A stretch of DNA of 64,000 nt from Erysipelotrichaceae bacterium (GTDB taxonomy: Bacteria; Bacillota_I; Bacilli_A; Erysipelotrichales; Erysipelotrichaceae). The stretch is taken from contig JAFYHQ010000024.1 in assembly GCA_017539105.1 (NCBI GenBank), forward strand, positions 60,736 to 124,735. The letters run 5' to 3'. Below the pieces are notes generated by a model, which was not told the origin of the DNA, made no database searches, and saw only the letters and a program-made list of their open reading frames with translations. Shown here piece after piece: positions 57,074-64,000 of the stretch (position 1 is its first letter; every line of letters begins with the position of its first letter). A program made the translations under genes and the position numbers.

Positions 57074-58999
57074 ATGAATGGAAGATATGATGACAGCAGC
57101 ATAGAGATCCTGGAAGGCTTGGAAGCGGTCAGAAAACGCCCAGGAATGTATATCGGTTCCGTCGATGCAAGAGGTCTTCACCACCTAGTCTGGGAGATCG
57201 TAGACAACTCGATTGATGAAGCGCTGAATGGTTTTGGCGATGAGATCATCATACAGATCAATAAAGACGGTTCCTGTACGGTAACCGATTTTGGGCGTGG
57301 CATGCCGGTAGGGATGCACCGTTCCGGCAAAAACACGCTGCAGGTCATTTTTACGGTCCTGCATGCCGGAGGCAAGTTTACGCAGGATGGCGGATACAAG
57401 ACAGCCGGTGGCCTGCATGGCGTTGGCGCAAGCGTTGTGAATGCTTTATCCAAATGGCTGGAAGTCGAAGTATGCAGAGATAAAAAACGTTATCTGATGC
57501 GTTTTGAAAACGGAGGCAAGAAAGTATCTCCGATCCAGGAGATCGGCACGACCAACCGTACCGGCTCGAAAGTGACATTCATGCCGGATGATAAAATATT
57601 CAGCACTACGACATTCAACTATCAGACCATTCTGGAACGCGCTCAGGAAGAAGCTTTTCTATTAAAAAACGTCAAAATCACCGTTCGTGATGAACGTACC
57701 AATGAACAGGAAACGTTCCTGTACAATGACGGCCTGATCTCATTTATGGATTATCTCCATGAAGATAAATACGTTCTTCATGATACCGTATATTTTACAG
57801 GCGAACGCGATGGCATCAATGTCGATATCGCTTTCCAGTATACCGATGGCTATCAGGAAAATACCTTCTCTTATGTCAATCTCGTCAGAACGGGAGACGG
57901 CGGTACGCATGAAGTTGGCTACAAGACCGCTTTCACCAAAGTCATGAATGAATTTGCCCGTGAAACAGGGTTATTGAAGGAAAAAGACAAGAATTTCGAA
58001 GGTTCGGATGTCCGTGAAGGACTGACCTCGATCATTTCCTGTTCCATTCCGGAAAATATATTGCAGTTTGAAGGACAGACCAAGGGAAGACTGGGAACTC
58101 CACAGGCAAAAACAGCGGTCGATAGCATCGTTACGGAAAAACTGACTTATTATTTACATGAGAATAAAGAACTGGCTACGCAGCTGATCAAAAAGATACA
58201 GCGTGCTTCCATCGCCAGAGAAGCAGCAAGAAAAGCAAAAGATGAAGCAAGAAGCGGCAAAAAGTCTTCTACAAGATCCAAAGAGATCTTAAGCGGTAAA
58301 CTGGCTTCTGCGCAAAGCAAGGATTCTTCGAAACTGGAACTGTTTCTTGTTGAGGGTGATTCCGCAGGTGGCAGCGCCAAGAAATGCCGTGATTCTTCGT
58401 TCCAGGCGATTCTGCCTCTTCGCGGCAAGGTTTTAAATACGGAACGTGCTTCCGTATCGGAAATCGAAAAGAACGAAGAACTGAACACGATCATTCATTG
58501 CATCGGAGCAGGTGTCGGACCTCATTTCAATATCGATGATATCCATTATGATAAGATCGTCATTATGACCGATGCGGATACCGATGGCGCACATATCCAG
58601 GTACTGCTGCTGACATTCTTCTATCGCTTTATGAGAGAACTGATCGAAACAGGCCATGTCTATATCGCGATGCCGCCGCTTTATGGCGTCATGAAAAACA
58701 AGGAACGTGTCTATCTGTATTCGGATGACGAACTGAATGAATATCGCAAGATTCATGGAGAGAAACTGGATATCCAGAGGTATAAAGGTTTAGGTGAAAT
58801 GGATGCGGATCAGTTATGGGATACGACCATGGATCCTGAGAAACGTACTTTGATCCAGATTTCAATTGAGGATGCCGCGTTATGTGAACGTAAGATTTCC
58901 GTTCTGATGGGAAACAATGCCGAAGCAAGAAGAAAGTGGATCGATGACAATATCGATTTCACTTTGGAAGAAGATTATCGAGTAACAAGAAATGGCTAA
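57074..58999 (+). CDS. parE: DNA topoisomerase IV subunit B
   Basis: 641 aa. ATPase subunit that decatenates chromosomes. GHKL motifs EGLEAVRKRPGMYIGS, EIVDNSIDEALNG, DFGRGMPV, GGLHGVGASVVNALS; TOPRIM motif EGDSAGGSAKKCRDSSFQA and DADTDGAHI. Length and neighbour parC fit ParE rather than GyrB. parC overlaps its end by 8 nt. Confidence 0.96.
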   Translation: MNGRYDDSSIEILEGLEAVRKRPGMYIGSVDARGLHHLVWEIVDNSIDEALNGFGDEIIIQINKDGSCTVTDFGRGMPVGMHRSGKNTLQVIFTVLHAGGKFTQDGGYKTAGGLHGVGASVVNALSKWLEVEVCRDKKRYLMRFENGGKKVSPIQEIGTTNRTGSKVTFMPDDKIFSTTTFNYQTILERAQEEAFLLKNVKITVRDERTNEQETFLYNDGLISFMDYLHEDKYVLHDTVYFTGERDGINVDIAFQYTDGYQENTFSYVNLVRTGDGGTHEVGYKTAFTKVMNEFARETGLLKEKDKNFEGSDVREGLTSIISCSIPENILQFEGQTKGRLGTPQAKTAVDSIVTEKLTYYLHENKELATQLIKKIQRASIAREAARKAKDEARSGKKSSTRSKEILSGKLASAQSKDSSKLELFLVEGDSAGGSAKKCRDSSFQAILPLRGKVLNTERASVSEIEKNEELNTIIHCIGAGVGPHFNIDDIHYDKIVIMTDADTDGAHIQVLLLTFFYRFMRELIETGHVYIAMPPLYGVMKNKERVYLYSDDELNEYRKIHGEKLDIQRYKGLGEMDADQLWDTTMDPEKRTLIQISIEDAALCERKISVLMGNNAEARRKWIDDNIDFTLEEDYRVTRNG

Positions 59000-61499
59000 A
59001 AGAAAAAAAGAAGAGATCATAGAGAATTATCTGAATGAAACATTGGATGATATCGTATCCGATCGTTTTGGCAGTTATTCGAAATATATCATTCAGGAAC
59101 GTGCTCTGCCTGATGCCAGGGACGGTTTAAAGCCTGTTCAGAGAAGGATTCTTTATTCGATGTATATCGATGGGAATACTTATGAAAAAGCTCACAGGAA
59201 GTCCGCAAAGACCGTAGGAAGCGTTATGGGAACATTCCACCCGCATGGTGACAGTTCCATTTATGAAGCCATGGTAAGAATGTCCCAGGACTGGAAGATG
59301 AACCTGCCGCTGGTCGATATGCATGGAAACAACGGCTCGATCGATGATGATCCTCCGGCAGCCATGCGTTATACCGAAGCAAGACTGGCAAAATCTGCAG
59401 ATCTTCTGCTCAGGGATATTCCATATGAATCCGTTGCCATGACCAACAACTATGATGATACGGACCTGGAACCGACGGTATTGCCTGCGACATTCCCGGT
59501 ACTGCTGGTCAATGGCTCGACAGGTATCGCATCGGGATATGCGACCAATATCGCTCCACACAATCTGAATGAAATCATCGATGCGACGGTCTACCGCTTA
59601 AATCATCCGGATTGTTCATTGGATGAACTGATGGAATTTGTCAAAGGACCTGATTTTCCGACCGGAGCCATCGTTCAAGGCAAAGAAGAAATAAAGAATG
59701 TTTTTGCGACAGGAAAAGGCAAGGTCGTTGTCAGAAGCAAATGCGAGATCGTTGAAACAAGGACCTGCAACCAGATCATTGTCAGCGAGATCCCTTATGA
59801 AGTGATCAAATCTTCTTTAGTCAAGAAGATTTCCGATATCTATCTATCCAAACAGATAGATGGGATCCTTGATGTCAGAGATGAATCGGGAAGAGATGGC
59901 TTGAAGATCGTCATCGATTGCCGAAAAGAAAACAATGCCCAGCTGATCCTGAATTATCTTTACAAAAATACCGATCTGCAGATCAATTATTCCTACAATA
60001 ATGTTGCGATCGTAAATCATAAGCCGGTACTGATGTCCCTGACTGATGCTTTAGATGCGTTCATCGAACACCGCAAAGATGTCGTATTGAAGCGTTCAAC
60101 CTATCTCAGAGACAAGAAAATGGCACGTCTGCATATCATAGAAGGGCTGATCAAAGCGATATCGATCCTCGATGATGTCATAGCTCTGATACGGAAATCC
60201 AATGACAAGAAAGATGCCAAAGAACGGCTGAAAGCGGCATTCCTGTTTACGGAAGAACAGGCGGAAGCGATCGTTTCTTTGCGCCTGTATCGTTTGTCGA
60301 ATACCGATATCGTTCAACTGAAAGAAGAAAACAAGACTTTGGTGAAGGAAATCAATGAATTGAATGCGATCATTGATTCCAAAGACGTGCTGATTTCGGT
60401 GCTTGTAAAGGAACTGAAAGAAATCAACGAAGAACATCAGGTTCCTCGTAAGACACTGATTGAAGATGAGATACAGGAAGTCGTGATCGACAAGATCGCG
60501 ATGATTGCGAATGAGTCCTGCTACATCAGCGTTTCCAGAGATGGATATATCAAGAGATTCTCGGAACGTGCGTTCAATGCGAACGAGAATCAGATCCCAT
60601 CCGTCAAAGAAGGAGATATCCTGATCGGTGTCAAAGTCTGCGATACGCTGGATACTTTGATCGTATTCACGAATAAAGCGAACTGCGCCTATATTCCGGT
60701 CTACAAGATCGAGGATTGCAAATTCAAGGATATGGGTAGACATGTTTCTCATTATGTCAAAATGGAAGGCAATGAAAAGATCGTAGGCGCGATCATCGTC
60801 AAGAATTTCGAGACCTACGCATTCCTGATTACTGCGACCAAAAAAGGCATGATCAAGAAGACATCGTTGCCTAGAATGACCGTTGAACGCACTTCGAAAG
60901 CGTTATCCTGCATGAAACTGAAAGGGGATGACGAGCTTGTTGCAGTCAATATCTGTTACGAAAATGATGATCTGTTCCTGATTACCAAAGGCGGCATGTG
61001 CAATCATTATTCTTCCGAGATCATTTCCGATATCGCCATGAAAGCGCAGGGCGTCATGGGCATGAATGTCAGGGAAGATGAACTTGCTGCGATAATCGTC
61101 GATCATCATGACAATGAAGAGATTCTTTTAAGCAGCAACAAGGGTGGCTTCAAACGTCTGCATAAGAACGGTCTTGCCTATACTTCGCGTAATACGAAGG
61201 GTTATTCTTTGTTTAAACAGATCAAATCTAATCCGCATTTCATACAGAAAGCCCAGATGGTTTCCAGCTATGATATTCTGTATGTTTCAGAAAACGATCA
61301 GCTGAAAGAACTGAATGTTTCGGAAATACCATTCATGGATCCCGACAAGTCATTCTCTAATCCGTTGAATATCAGGAATGATTATTTCTATCTGAAGAAA
61401 AACATGACGGATATCATCGATGTAGATATCATAGATCTGCCTGATGATTATTATCTGAACGACAGCGAAGAAGTGGAACAGATTTCCTTATTTGACTGA
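58992..61499 (+). CDS. parC: DNA topoisomerase IV subunit A
   Basis: 835 aa. DNA-cleaving subunit; catalytic Tyr in [15 protein letters not shown] (about residue 118), quinolone-region motif [19 protein letters not shown], and a C-terminal beta-pinwheel (repeats such as [19 protein letters not shown]). Overlaps parE. The last bases overlap the context of yqeG. Confidence 0.96.
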   Translation: MAKRKKEEIIENYLNETLDDIVSDRFGSYSKYIIQERALPDARDGLKPVQRRILYSMYIDGNTYEKAHRKSAKTVGSVMGTFHPHGDSSIYEAMVRMSQDWKMNLPLVDMHGNNGSIDDDPPAAMRYTEARLAKSADLLLRDIPYESVAMTNNYDDTDLEPTVLPATFPVLLVNGSTGIASGYATNIAPHNLNEIIDATVYRLNHPDCSLDELMEFVKGPDFPTGAIVQGKEEIKNVFATGKGKVVVRSKCEIVETRTCNQIIVSEIPYEVIKSSLVKKISDIYLSKQIDGILDVRDESGRDGLKIVIDCRKENNAQLILNYLYKNTDLQINYSYNNVAIVNHKPVLMSLTDALDAFIEHRKDVVLKRSTYLRDKKMARLHIIEGLIKAISILDDVIALIRKSNDKKDAKERLKAAFLFTEEQAEAIVSLRLYRLSNTDIVQLKEENKTLVKEINELNAIIDSKDVLISVLVKELKEINEEHQVPRKTLIEDEIQEVVIDKIAMIANESCYISVSRDGYIKRFSERAFNANENQIPSVKEGDILIGVKVCDTLDTLIVFTNKANCAYIPVYKIEDCKFKDMGRHVSHYVKMEGNEKIVGAIIVKNFETYAFLITATKKGMIKKTSLPRMTVERTSKALSCMKLKGDDELVAVNICYENDDLFLITKGGMCNHYSSEIISDIAMKAQGVMGMNVREDELAAIIVDHHDNEEILLSSNKGGFKRLHKNGLAYTSRNTKGYSLFKQIKSNPHFIQKAQMVSSYDILYVSENDQLKELNVSEIPFMDPDKSFSNPLNIRNDYFYLKKNMTDIIDVDIIDLPDDYYLNDSEEVEQISLFD

Positions 61500-61500
61500 A

Positions 61501-61995
61501 ATGGCATTATTCCGACCGAAAGAAAAAATAGATATTTTCACTGATTTCCATCCAGAAGAGTATGCGGATCGTTTTGATATGATCTTTCTTGACATCGACA
61601 ATACGATGGCGGAACCGGATGTAGGCATGCTAGATGAAAGAAACAGGACTTTCATTCAGGGACTTCTGGATCATGGCTTTATAGTAGTGATCCTTTCGAA
61701 TAATTTTGAAAAAAGAGTGACGGATTTCATTGAAGATCTAGATGTCGATTACAAGCATTTCGCTTTGAAACCGTTGCCTTTTGCATACTGGCTGATGTGC
61801 AAAAAAAAGAATATCAGACCAAAACGTACCATCATGCTGGGGGATCAGCTACTTACGGATATCCTGGGAGCGAATCTCAGCGGTTGCTACGGGATCTATA
61901 CGAAACAGCTTTATGAGAAAGACACACCAACGACTGCCAGGAACAGAAAGATCGAAAACCTGATCTGGAGATATTTGCTGCATGAAAAAGTGTAA
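61501..61995 (+). CDS. yqeG: HAD-family phosphatase YqeG
   Basis: 164 aa. HAD motifs: DIDNTMAEPD (nucleophile Asp), VILSNNFEKR, Lys in FALKPLP, MLGDQLLTDILGAN. YqeG belongs to a phosphatase group near mitochondrial phosphatidylglycerophosphate phosphatase; exact bacterial role is open. ATG 61501 begins MALFRPKEK, just after parC; a TTG at 61492 would add three residues. Start of the yqeG-yqeH-yhbY-yqeK-rsfS chain. Confidence 0.9.
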   Translation: MALFRPKEKIDIFTDFHPEEYADRFDMIFLDIDNTMAEPDVGMLDERNRTFIQGLLDHGFIVVILSNNFEKRVTDFIEDLDVDYKHFALKPLPFAYWLMCKKKNIRPKRTIMLGDQLLTDILGANLSGCYGIYTKQLYEKDTPTTARNRKIENLIWRYLLHEKV

Positions 61996-63025
61996 AGGCT
62001 GCGGAACTATATTGCAGACGGAGTTTCCTGAAAAGAACGGATATATAAAAGATATCAGTCAGGAATACTGCCAGAGATGTTTCCGACTGATCCATTATGA
62101 TGATGTGGTTCATTTCAAGGCGGATCATCTGAATAATAATTTTATTCTTGATCTGTTCCATCGGTATGAGAAGGATCTGTTTGTTGTGATCATCGATATT
62201 CTGGATATTTTCTGTCTGCCTCAGGATGATATTATGGAGTATTTCATGGACTATGATGTCGTTCTGATCATCAATAAGACCGATATCCTTCCTGAAAATA
62301 TCAGAGATGAAAAACTAGAATCTATATTTACGAAACAGATAAAAAAGCTAAGAAAAACATATCCCCGGATCAAAGCCGCGATTATGACGAACCGATTCGA
62401 GAATGCATTCAATGAAAAGCTCTATGAAGTCATCAATGAACTGAAAGAAAGAAAGATCGTATTCGCAGGAAGAACGAACGCAGGCAAATCCACACTCATC
62501 AATAAGCTGCTTCATGAAGGCAGGCTCACTACTTCCATCTATCCGGGCACGACTCTAGATGAAACGGTCATCGAACATGATGTCTACACGTTCATAGATA
62601 CTCCGGGATTGCTGGATGGCGAGAATTACACGACCTATCTCGATCTGAAAATGAACAAGAAACTGAAGATTTCGAAACCGATCCGTCCGCAGATCTTTCA
62701 GTTCAACAGCAGGCAGTCTTATTTTCTGGAAGGATTGTTGAGAGTGGATGTCGATCCAAAGGATCAGGCCAGCATCATCTTCTATGTCAGCAATGATCTG
62801 AAGATCCATCGCAGTCCTTATGAAAAAGCCGATCAGTATGTCAGAAACAACGTAAATGGTTTTGAACTGAAGGCACCGATCGAGAAAAAAGAAACGATTG
62901 AAATCAAAAAGAAACAGCTTTTTGTCATCAAAGGAGTGGGTATGTTTAAAGTCACAGGCAACTGCAGGATCAATGTGCATGTACATAGGAATGTGGCGGT
63001 TTATGGAAGCGAGGTAGAAATCTGA
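61982..63025 (+). CDS. yqeH: Ribosome biogenesis GTPase YqeH
   Basis: 347 aa. Circularly permuted GTPase with an N-terminal four-Cys zinc finger (CKGCGTILQTEFPEKNGYI, YCQRCF). G4 INKTD precedes P-loop GRTNAGKSTLINKL and DTPGLL. Needed for 30S assembly in Bacillus. Overlaps yqeG by 14 nt. aroE, which usually follows, is absent: yhbY overlaps directly. Confidence 0.93.
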   Translation: MKKCKGCGTILQTEFPEKNGYIKDISQEYCQRCFRLIHYDDVVHFKADHLNNNFILDLFHRYEKDLFVVIIDILDIFCLPQDDIMEYFMDYDVVLIINKTDILPENIRDEKLESIFTKQIKKLRKTYPRIKAAIMTNRFENAFNEKLYEVINELKERKIVFAGRTNAGKSTLINKLLHEGRLTTSIYPGTTLDETVIEHDVYTFIDTPGLLDGENYTTYLDLKMNKKLKISKPIRPQIFQFNSRQSYFLEGLLRVDVDPKDQASIIFYVSNDLKIHRSPYEKADQYVRNNVNGFELKAPIEKKETIEIKKKQLFVIKGVGMFKVTGNCRINVHVHRNVAVYGSEVEI

Positions 63026-63312
63026 TGCTGAATGGAAAACAGAAGCGATATTTGCGTGCATTGGCAGTCAATGAAAAAGCATTGTTTCAGATCGGAAAAG
63101 AAGGCCTGGCAGAGAATCTGATCCTTTCATTGAAACAAGCTCTGGCAAAAAGAGAATTGCTGAAAATCGCTGTTTTGAAGAGCTGTGAGATCCCGGAAAA
63201 CGAGCTGATCATCGATCTTTTGGCATCCACGGGAAGCGAACTTGTCCAGCATGTCGGAAGAAGCATTGTCATCTTCAAGCGCTCAAAGGAAAAAGTGATT
63301 GATCTGCCATGA
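63025..63312 (+). CDS. yhbY: CRM-domain RNA-binding protein YhbY (YqeI)
   Basis: 95 aa. LNGKQKRYLRALAVNEKALFQIGKEGL and ELLKIAVLKS with GSELVQHVGRSIVIFKRS form a CRM/KH-like fold that binds pre-50S particles. TGATG coupling to yqeH. In Bacillus nadD follows; here yqeK overlaps at once (ATGA). Confidence 0.93.
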   Translation: MLNGKQKRYLRALAVNEKALFQIGKEGLAENLILSLKQALAKRELLKIAVLKSCEIPENELIIDLLASTGSELVQHVGRSIVIFKRSKEKVIDLP

Positions 63313-63893
63313 AGATAGAAGAACTTACTTTCGATAATTTCATGACTTTGCCATCGAAAGAACGCAAACAAGTGATCAATGATCCAAAACTGCTTTCTGT
63401 CATGGTCCAGAAGAATCTGAACGAACATCGTTTTATGCATAGCGTATCGGTAGCGGAATGCGCTGCGAAACTGGCGCTCAGATATCATCTTGATCCAAAA
63501 AAAGCATACATCGCAGGCTTGCTGCATGACTGTACCAAAGGATTTCCTGAAAACTTCCATGACAGATACTTCAGGTATTATGATCCTGAAAAAATCAGTT
63601 ATCCATCAGGCGTGAAACATTCTTTTTCTGCAAAGTATTATCTGAAAGAAAAACTGAATTTCCATGATAAAGATATCCTGAATGCGATCTACAATCATAC
63701 GATCTGCAGCAGCAGAGATAAGCTCTCGCTGATCCTGTTCATCTGCGATAAAAGGGAACCGTTAAGAGAGATCGATGATGATATCATTGAATTGGCATTC
63801 ACGGATCTCTATCTGGCATACGATTTGCTTGATCATGACGTAGAAAGGTATTTGAATGAGCGAAACGAAAGATTTGTTAAGAGTGGCATATGA
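63309..63893 (+). CDS. yqeK: HD-domain Ap4A hydrolase-like protein YqeK
   Basis: 194 aa. HD motifs: His in EHRFMHSVSVAECAAKLA, HDCTKGF in AGLLHDCTKGFP, His in VKHSFSAKY and NHTICS. YqeK homologues split diadenosine tetraphosphate symmetrically. Preceded directly by yhbY; the nadD gene that normally lies between is missing from this locus. Its end overlaps rsfS by 38 nt. Confidence 0.92.
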   Translation: MKIEELTFDNFMTLPSKERKQVINDPKLLSVMVQKNLNEHRFMHSVSVAECAAKLALRYHLDPKKAYIAGLLHDCTKGFPENFHDRYFRYYDPEKISYPSGVKHSFSAKYYLKEKLNFHDKDILNAIYNHTICSSRDKLSLILFICDKREPLREIDDDIIELAFTDLYLAYDLLDHDVERYLNERNERFVKSGI

Positions 63894-64000
63894 TGCGATG
63901 GATGAGAAACAGGCATCCGATATCGTGGTGCTTGATTTCCGTAATACTTCGCCGTTTATCGATTATTTCATCATAGCGGATGCACGTAATCAGAGAATGG
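63856..64000 (+). CDS. rsfS: Ribosomal silencing factor RsfS, N-terminal fragment
   Basis: 48 codons before the window ends. ETKDLLRVAYDAMDEKQASD, IVVLDFRNTSPFIDYFIIAD is the RsfS start; it binds L14 and blocks subunit joining in starvation. ATG 63856 has AAAGG nearby; it overlaps the end of yqeK by 38 nt, longer than usual, and an internal GTG (63883) is an alternative start. Confidence 0.88.
   Translation, partial: MSETKDLLRVAYDAMDEKQASDIVVLDFRNTSPFIDYFIIADARNQRM

Overview
The window looks like core chromosome of a low-to-moderate GC Firmicute (Bacillota). It is most like the Erysipelotrichia/Bacilli side: an RNase J2-like gene, YqeH, YhaM, TrmFO, a T-box, PASTA and sortase B proteins, and strong AAGGAGG-type Shine-Dalgarno (SD) sites. 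TGA is used as an ordinary stop by many intact genes. The class-level placement is inference from gene content and order; I cannot name a genus. Nearly all genes are on the + strand; only two (a four-helix membrane protein and plsY) are on the - strand. No tRNA, rRNA, IS element, prophage or CRISPR array was seen. No stretch without a gene exceeds 300 bases.

Layout: (1) 1-5.3 kb: end of an ABC-F ATPase, a catalytically degenerate RNase J (rnjB), ftsK/spoIIIE, a short SSB behind a perfect inverted repeat, and a BrnT/BrnA toxin-antitoxin remnant whose toxin has an in-frame stop. (2) 5.3-19.9 kb: the classic ffh-rpsP-khpA-rimM-trmD-rplS-lepB-rbgA-rnhB-dprA-topA-trmFO-xerC block, then an LTA-synthase-like sulfatase and murE. 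(3) 20.0-22.0 kb: rpsB (with an unusual Lys/Glu-rich tail) and tsf. (4) 22.0-31.0 kb: an accessory island separating tsf from pyrH. It holds a galactitol-type PTS, a class II ketose-bisphosphate aldolase, an archaeal-type TIM-like isomerase, an AraD-like class II aldolase/epimerase, two tandem YjbQ (UPF0047) paralogs, a Gfo/Idh/MocA dehydrogenase, a VOC protein and a histidine-phosphatase-like protein lacking its second catalytic His. (5) 31.1-37.1 kb: pyrH-frr-uppS-cdsA-dxr-rseP-galE. (6) 37.2-42.8 kb: a Phd/YefM antitoxin-like gene without a toxin heads a cell-surface operon (membrane-anchored protein, secreted glucosaminidase, multi-PASTA protein). (7) 42.9-50.7 kb: pyruvate:ferredoxin oxidoreductase, recX, yhaM, rplK-rplA, class B sortase. 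(8) 50.8-56.3 kb: T-box-pheS-pheT, a PfkB kinase, a thioredoxin-like lipoprotein, and a structured leader before yneF. (9) 56.4-64 kb: plsY (-), parE-parC, yqeG-yqeH-yhbY-yqeK-rsfS, with aroE and nadD missing from their usual places.

The most unusual global signal is a recurring promoter/start geometry. At least eight genes (ffh, rimM, lepB, dprA, the - strand membrane gene, the 30.3-kb phosphatase-like gene, the Phd-like gene and recX) have a TATAAT-like -10 hexamer exactly six bases before the start codon and no SD site downstream of the -10. parE has eight bases. This geometry puts the transcription start on the initiation codon, so these genes are predicted to make leaderless mRNAs, alongside neighbours with ordinary strong SD sites.

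How it works together: the conserved blocks supply translation, ribosome assembly, protein export, envelope lipid and wall synthesis, and DNA topology. The island looks like a self-contained uptake and breakdown route for a sugar or polyol whose identity the sequence does not reveal.
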